Assembly (NCBI GenBank): GCA_025618425.1
Contig: CM046847.1
Location: 5,528,441-5,592,440, forward strand
DNA from: Heliocidaris tuberculata
Taxonomy: Eukaryota > Echinodermata > Echinoidea > Camarodonta > Echinometridae
Direction of reading: 5' to 3'
Length of the DNA: 64,000 nucleotides
Under the pieces are notes generated by a model. That model did not search any database, was not told the DNA's origin, and worked only from the letters and a program-made list of their open reading frames with translations. Of this stretch, positions 59,423-64,000 are shown in pieces. The first letter of the stretch is position 1. Every line of letters starts with the position of its first letter. A program made the position numbers and the translations under genes.

Positions 59423-60299
59423 CAACAACAACAACAAAAATACCGGCATTGGCAATTTTGCTTATCTTTCTGGCTTAGCCTTCGTAATTTGCCTACTTTG
59501 CGAAATATTTGCGTGTTTACAAAAAATCATCGTCTACAGATGGAACGGAGCGAACAAAATATTAATAATGTTTAAAAAGGAATAGACTGTGGGTGCAAGG
59601 ATTAAAGTTGGAAAAAGCTAAAAGGGAACAACCAAAGAAATAAAGGACTTCCCTGAATGGAACAACCAAGCTTGCACGCCAAGACCTGGAACATCATCTG
59701 CTCAAATGCATGATAAGCACATGTATGTGGAAAGTAGTCTGTAAAAGCAGACACGATTTGTGGAATTTCCAAGACAGTATTCATAAAATATGCAACTACT
59801 TGAGTCAACCTCAACCATTCTCATTTATGGCGGTGTTTGTCAAAAAAAATATGAAATTATACCTTTCTGGCATGCATAAACGTGACACATGGCTCTTTGC
59901 AGGCCGTCGGACTGTACTTAGCAGCGCTAGCATGCAAGCCATATGCAATATACATTGCTTATCATGTATGGCTAGCTTTGCAAACTGTGTATACAAAAAG
60001 ACTAAACCTCAACTACCAGTATACACCGTGTGAGAATGTGAAGACCTCCACGTGTGACCCATGATTCATACACAAGGTTGAGTAGACGAAGCCCAAACTG
60101 GAATGGGGGTATCCCCTCGTGCGATAAATTTAGCCACGCTTACGAGGCATGCTACGTAAGCCCTTGAGCATTGTGACGTCATAAAGCTTGTTACACACAT
60201 CTTTTTTTTTTCATCGTTAGTCCTTTCTTTGTTTTACTTTTATTTCTATCCATTGCCACATTCATATATTTTTTCTATGTTGTTCTTTCCCTCCTCTTT
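59423..60299. other. Non-coding stretch
   Basis: No exon recognised. Short (ACA)n at 59422-59438. Confidence 0.4.
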
Positions 60300-60544
60300 T
60301 CCTTCTTCTTTTCTTCTTCTTCTTTTCTTCTTCTTCTTCTTCTTCTTCTTCTTCTTCTTCTTCTTCTTCTTCTTCTTCTTCTTCTTCTCCTCCTCCTCCT
60401 TCTTCTTCTTCTTCTTCTTCTTCTTCTTCTTCTTCTTCTTCTTCTTCTTCTTGTTCTTCTTCTTCTTCTTCTTCTTCTTCTTCTTCTTCTTCTTCTTCTT
60501 CTTCTTCTTCTTCTTCTTCTTCTTCTTCTTCTTCTTCTTCTTCT
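60300..60544. repeat. (CTT)n microsatellite, about 245 bp
   Basis: Nearly pure TTC repeat with CTC and TTG interruptions; the complement of the repeat type at 48756-48998. The long poly-Phe and poly-Lys frames across it are artefacts. Confidence 0.97.
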
Positions 60545-60689
60545 CTAATGGTAGGCCTAATGCGTTTTCTATAATTTTCAAATCCTACACTATTCTAGCT
60601 TTCGTTTTGTCTTTATTATTTTTCATTGTATTATTATGATATCAATATTTTATTGATTTGTTTCGTCTTCTCTGTTGTCTTCCTCTTTT

Positions 60690-60775
60690 CTTCATGTTCT
60701 GCTCTTAAAATAATGAAGGAGGGAAGACCTGGTAAGGCGCTATATAAGAAACAGCTATTATAATTATTACAAGTA
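60690..60775 (+). mobile_element. Likely LINE/SINE 3' end remnant
   Basis: 'ggtaaggcgctatataagaa' followed by ATTATAATTATTA resembles the 3' UTR end of the LINE remnant at 52128-52604 (tgcactatataagt, TTA tail). Confidence 0.4.
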
Positions 60776-62149
60776 AATTCTTAATTTCTTTCACAGTTTA
60801 GAGAAAACATGATAATCATTCTTAATCTGACCATGGACCTTCTGACTGTACCACACTCAAAAAGTCTATAATGCAGTGGTTATGAACATTATTGCATCAG
60901 AGAGGAAAGGTGATGGATACTAATATTATGTCGAAATACATTAATTCCTCTACAGTTACCTAAAATGTACTGATTCTTGTTATAAATAGAATTTAGTACG
61001 GGGCTGCAGCGCTGTAGGCCTATACACTGAAAAATGGTGATGTAACATTTTGAAATGTAATCTTCGGTAAAACCATGAAGCTATTGTAGCTTCATGGTAA
61101 AACTAATGACGAAAGTTGTTTCGGCATCAAGGTCAGAAGGTCACTTGTACATGTACGAGTCGCGTGTTGGGGTCACCATTTCATCCACCCCCCCCCCCTC
61201 CCCCTTACTTCAAGTGGTCCTCTCCAAATGTTCAAAGTGGATTGTTCACTGGACTTTTACCTTTTATTATCTTCCTTCATAATCCCACAATTGCTTTTAT
61301 TAATTGCAATTAGTAATTTTGCCTTCCAATCTGTATAATATTTGAAATTCATACTTTGAAGTAGGGCCTATCCCGGTATGCTTTCTACAAATCAATGAAC
61401 TAATCAACTATACTGTTCTATCGACACTCTCAACTCTCTTATCATTTTGTTGTTCAGCTCTTTATTTCAATTCGATATCATGCTCTACATAATACAGGTG
61501 AATAGTTTAATTTCGTTTTTAAACAAAACTTCTGTTTTTGGCCATTTATATGTAAACACTCAAGAGAGGAATACTCTTGTGCTTTTGTTGTCCCTCTAAT
61601 AGGCCTACATCATATGAAAATTTCACCATAGAGTACGACAAAATTACAATATTGCATGATGTTGTGACAAAGATTAAAATCTCTTTTTCTTTACTCTTCA
61701 CATATGCAGCAACATTTACTGTCCTTGTATTTTTCTCTTCCCTTGCTTTGATTTATGTTGTCTTATATTCTTTTTATTATGTTCACCATACTATATACGT
61801 GTCGTAACAAGCAAATTATGGATTTATAATTGTATTATTATTCTGCCACTTTTTTGTAATCTATGTATATCTATATATTTTGGGGGGGGGGTTTTGTTTG
61901 TTTTTTTATCTATATATTTACATGGTAAAAAAAATACGTTTGTCATTATTTCGAGGGATCCACATACTACAAGCTTTGCTTTTCAGTGGATCCCTCCATT
62001 TCCACAGGTTTAACTTAAAAAAAAAAAAATACAATTATACTGGATGTCTATGTATACTTTCTATTTTATCACTTTAAACCATGTAAAATGTATTTTGTTA
62101 TTGAATATTGAATTGTATATTTGATTTCTTGTTAAAATCACTGTTCTGT
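60776..62149. other. Non-coding stretch
   Basis: AT-rich; a 33-bp imperfect palindrome at 61070-61100 (aaccatgaagct/agcttcatggt) and an interrupted 'gggatccac' inversion near 61955-61998. No exon recognised. Confidence 0.4.
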
Positions 62150-62201
62150 TGGAAATGAAAATAAAACTGAAACTGAAACTGAAACTGAAACTGAAACTGA
62201 A
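62150..62201 (+). mobile_element. LINE 3' tail with (CTGAAA)n
   Basis: 'ggaaatgaaaataaaactga' followed by six or so AACTGA units, matching the tail style at 8440-8475. Preceding AT-rich DNA may be its 3' UTR. Confidence 0.45.
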
Positions 62202-62334
62202 AGAAAATCATGAAATGACGATGAGATCTCACATCTCTATGAAGAGGAAAAAATAAACGAACAGACAAATAAAGAAGAACTCAGAAGATCAGAGATTGGA
62301 CAAATGTTTCCTTTTGGGGTGAAATATATAGGAC

Positions 62335-62520
62335 AGTGGGCGTGGTTTGGGGTTGGAGCCGACGCTAGAACATGCTCGTTGTGATCCATTTCTCTAGAAC
62401 CTGATTGGTCGTCAGTCTTCCGTCAGGGACCTAGCGAGCCGAGATTAGCTCCGGAGCTCCTCCGTGATTGGACAATCATCGGTATTCACGTGTTGGTTGC
62501 ATCTACGATGGTGGTATCTT
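62335..62520 (+). promoter_or_regulatory. Promoter-like region of a gene continuing to the right
   Basis: Carries a CACCC/GC-box-like gggcgtggtttgg (62338) and two inverted CCAAT boxes (gattggtcg near 62403, gattggacaatc near 62465) in a GC-richer block. A donor-like ACCG|GTAAGT occurs at 63101 and could end a 5' exon. No coding exon could be assigned, and direction is inferred only from that donor. Confidence 0.3.
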
Positions 62521-64000
62521 TCATTCTAAAATAGGGGTGATACTGATTGCTAAATAATGTTATTTTATCAATTGACAGATCATCTAACAGGCATAAATTT
62601 CAAGGAACATTTAATGTCGCTGCCGAATCAATTATTTATCTTTTTTTTTTAAGTAATCTACCTTACTTTTATGAGAAAACGTTTAATTTTATAAATGGAC
62701 TAGTTCCAGCAAAGTAACGCACGCATAAACGTGCACATCACAACATGTACATATGTCGCATCCTATGACCTTTAGCTTTGCATGCATGCACACGTACAAT
62801 GTCAATGTACAGGCTGCGCTGGTCGCGCGTACGTACACGTACGTACGGTTAAATATCTAATGATTTGACTTCGACATTTCGAGCTGGATATCTAGTCGAC
62901 GTAAATGATTATTTTTACGACAAACAGAACTAACATGTTATGTTTACAGACATAAACATTTCTTGAATAATCACGTTGTCTGGTGAGTATTGCTGATTCT
63001 TACATTCAATTTAAATATTGTGCCCCATTGGCATCGCCAATATTTGTTACTTCTCTCGACAGAGTCGGTCGAGATCGAGTCTTGCGAAGGTACGGTACCG
63101 GTAAGTGCAATCGACATCGACCTAACTTAGCTGGTTGGGTTAATTTAAAGGGACATTCTATTTCTACAGATCAGCTGTTCGACATCACTACGCTGCCTCA
63201 CCACTCTGTCAAACTCCCATCTCCCTGCTCTGAAATTATTAATCATGTTAATGTGCCCGAGTGTGTTTGTTGTTTATTTCAAATCGGAGCTGTGTTTGAA
63301 TATCTTCTGTGTATCAAGCAGAAGGCCTAATCTTCAGGTAAATAATATGATATTGTCATTTTTGTGTCCATTTTATGTAAAATGTTATTGATGTTCATGT
63401 CATTTTAACTCAGACTCTGAGTGCCCATCTTCAGATCTTGGATACTTGGAATTGGTTAATGATTAAATGGTTAGAATAGATCAATGTTCTGTTCTGATTG
63501 ATACTGAGTCTGGAGTTAGGTTTGACTGCATTTTGAACTTGAAGTTGTCAGAAAAATCTGATGTTTGCTTCTTTTTTTTTTTTTTTTTATTTGGCCTAAC
63601 ATGATTAACCATGTTAACAAACAACTGTCTTTATTTTAGTATAGCCAGGATTAGCTAGACCCTAGTCTATTTTGTTTTCTTATTAGTGTAGATTGGCTGC
63701 TATTAAGTTGTTTAATAAGACTGAAATTATTGATTGAAAGACATCGACCCTTAAAATTTTGTTTTTTTAAGTCTAATTGTTTTCACTATTTCAGAATCAG
63801 AGTTCATTCTTCCTTAGTCCTAAGTTAGACTCTTAACATGCTTAACTTTAGAGTCGACTCCATCATTGTCTCCTGGCTTAATCTGGCTAAATTATAATCG
63901 TTAATCATAGACTATTTTAGTTGGCTATGTTATTTAAATTTTTGATTAATCCTGTCAATGTCAGTGGGATTCATGTACTACGTCATTTTGTCATTTTGTC
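62521..64000. other. Right-hand flank without assignable exons
   Basis: An open frame at 62983-63330 spans the donor-like site at 63101 and has no recognisable domain. The rest is AT-rich and could be a first intron. Confidence 0.4.

Noticed and set aside
60229..60639. Long poly-Phe frame and its poly-Lys antisense frame
   Set aside because: Both are artefacts of the TTC microsatellite.
62983..63330. Frame of 115 residues near the right end
   Set aside because: It reads through a good donor site at 63101 and shows no domain, so it is unlikely to be translated as such.

Overview
This is a window of nuclear DNA from an animal. It is AT-rich and intron-rich, with few genes and many repeats. 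It contains GT-AG introns, two conserved eukaryotic housekeeping genes, several classes of interspersed repeat and a 500-base run of N that is an assembly gap. The many foldback elements, the tRNA-derived SINE, the LINE remnants whose tails resemble CR1/L2 tails, and the abundance of the palindrome TACATGTA suggest a marine invertebrate deuterostome, most likely a sea urchin or other echinoderm. That assignment is inference; nothing here proves the species.

The centre of the window is a head-to-head gene pair. On the minus strand, 33225 down to 26114, lies a complete seven-exon gene for SLD5/GINS4, a subunit of the replicative-helicase GINS complex (225 aa). On the plus strand, 33370 to 43184, lies a complete five-exon gene for mitochondrial ribosomal protein bL35m/MRPL35 (250 aa). 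In both genes all intron phases close exactly. The two ATGs are 144 bp apart across a CpG-rich shared promoter. The first MRPL35 intron holds a nested foldback transposon complex, its fourth intron holds a pogo/Tigger-like MITE, and its 3' UTR holds a tandem array of decaying copies of the terminal coding exon.

On the left (1-15 kb) is a low-confidence small minus-strand gene, with exons at about 14.7, 10.95, 7.1 and 5.7 kb and a GC-rich promoter. It is embedded in foldback elements, a SINE (8742-9002) and a minisatellite rich in 'gtgcccctttt' (12.6-13.3 kb). From 15336 to 20404 is a structurally complete, apparently young, non-autonomous LTR element: two nearly identical LTRs of about 1.65 kb, a primer-binding site and a polypurine tract, with no gag or pol inside.

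On the right (44-64 kb) the DNA is mostly repeats: GA- and GAA-rich microsatellites, a second copy of the 'aaggccaagtccacac' foldback, LINE remnants (including one with endonuclease and RT segments that runs into the assembly gap), and a hAT-like element. That element carries seven units of a 158-bp satellite, has an 8-bp target duplication and sits inside another foldback. At the far right, 62.3-62.5 kb looks like a promoter for a gene that continues beyond the window.

I found no new defence or metabolic system. The most unusual observations are the terminal-exon tandem array in MRPL35, the gag/pol-less LTR element, the satellite-bearing hAT-like element, the insertion-in-foldback complex in MRPL35 intron 1, and the diverged second copy of the small-gene exon inside GINS4 intron 1.
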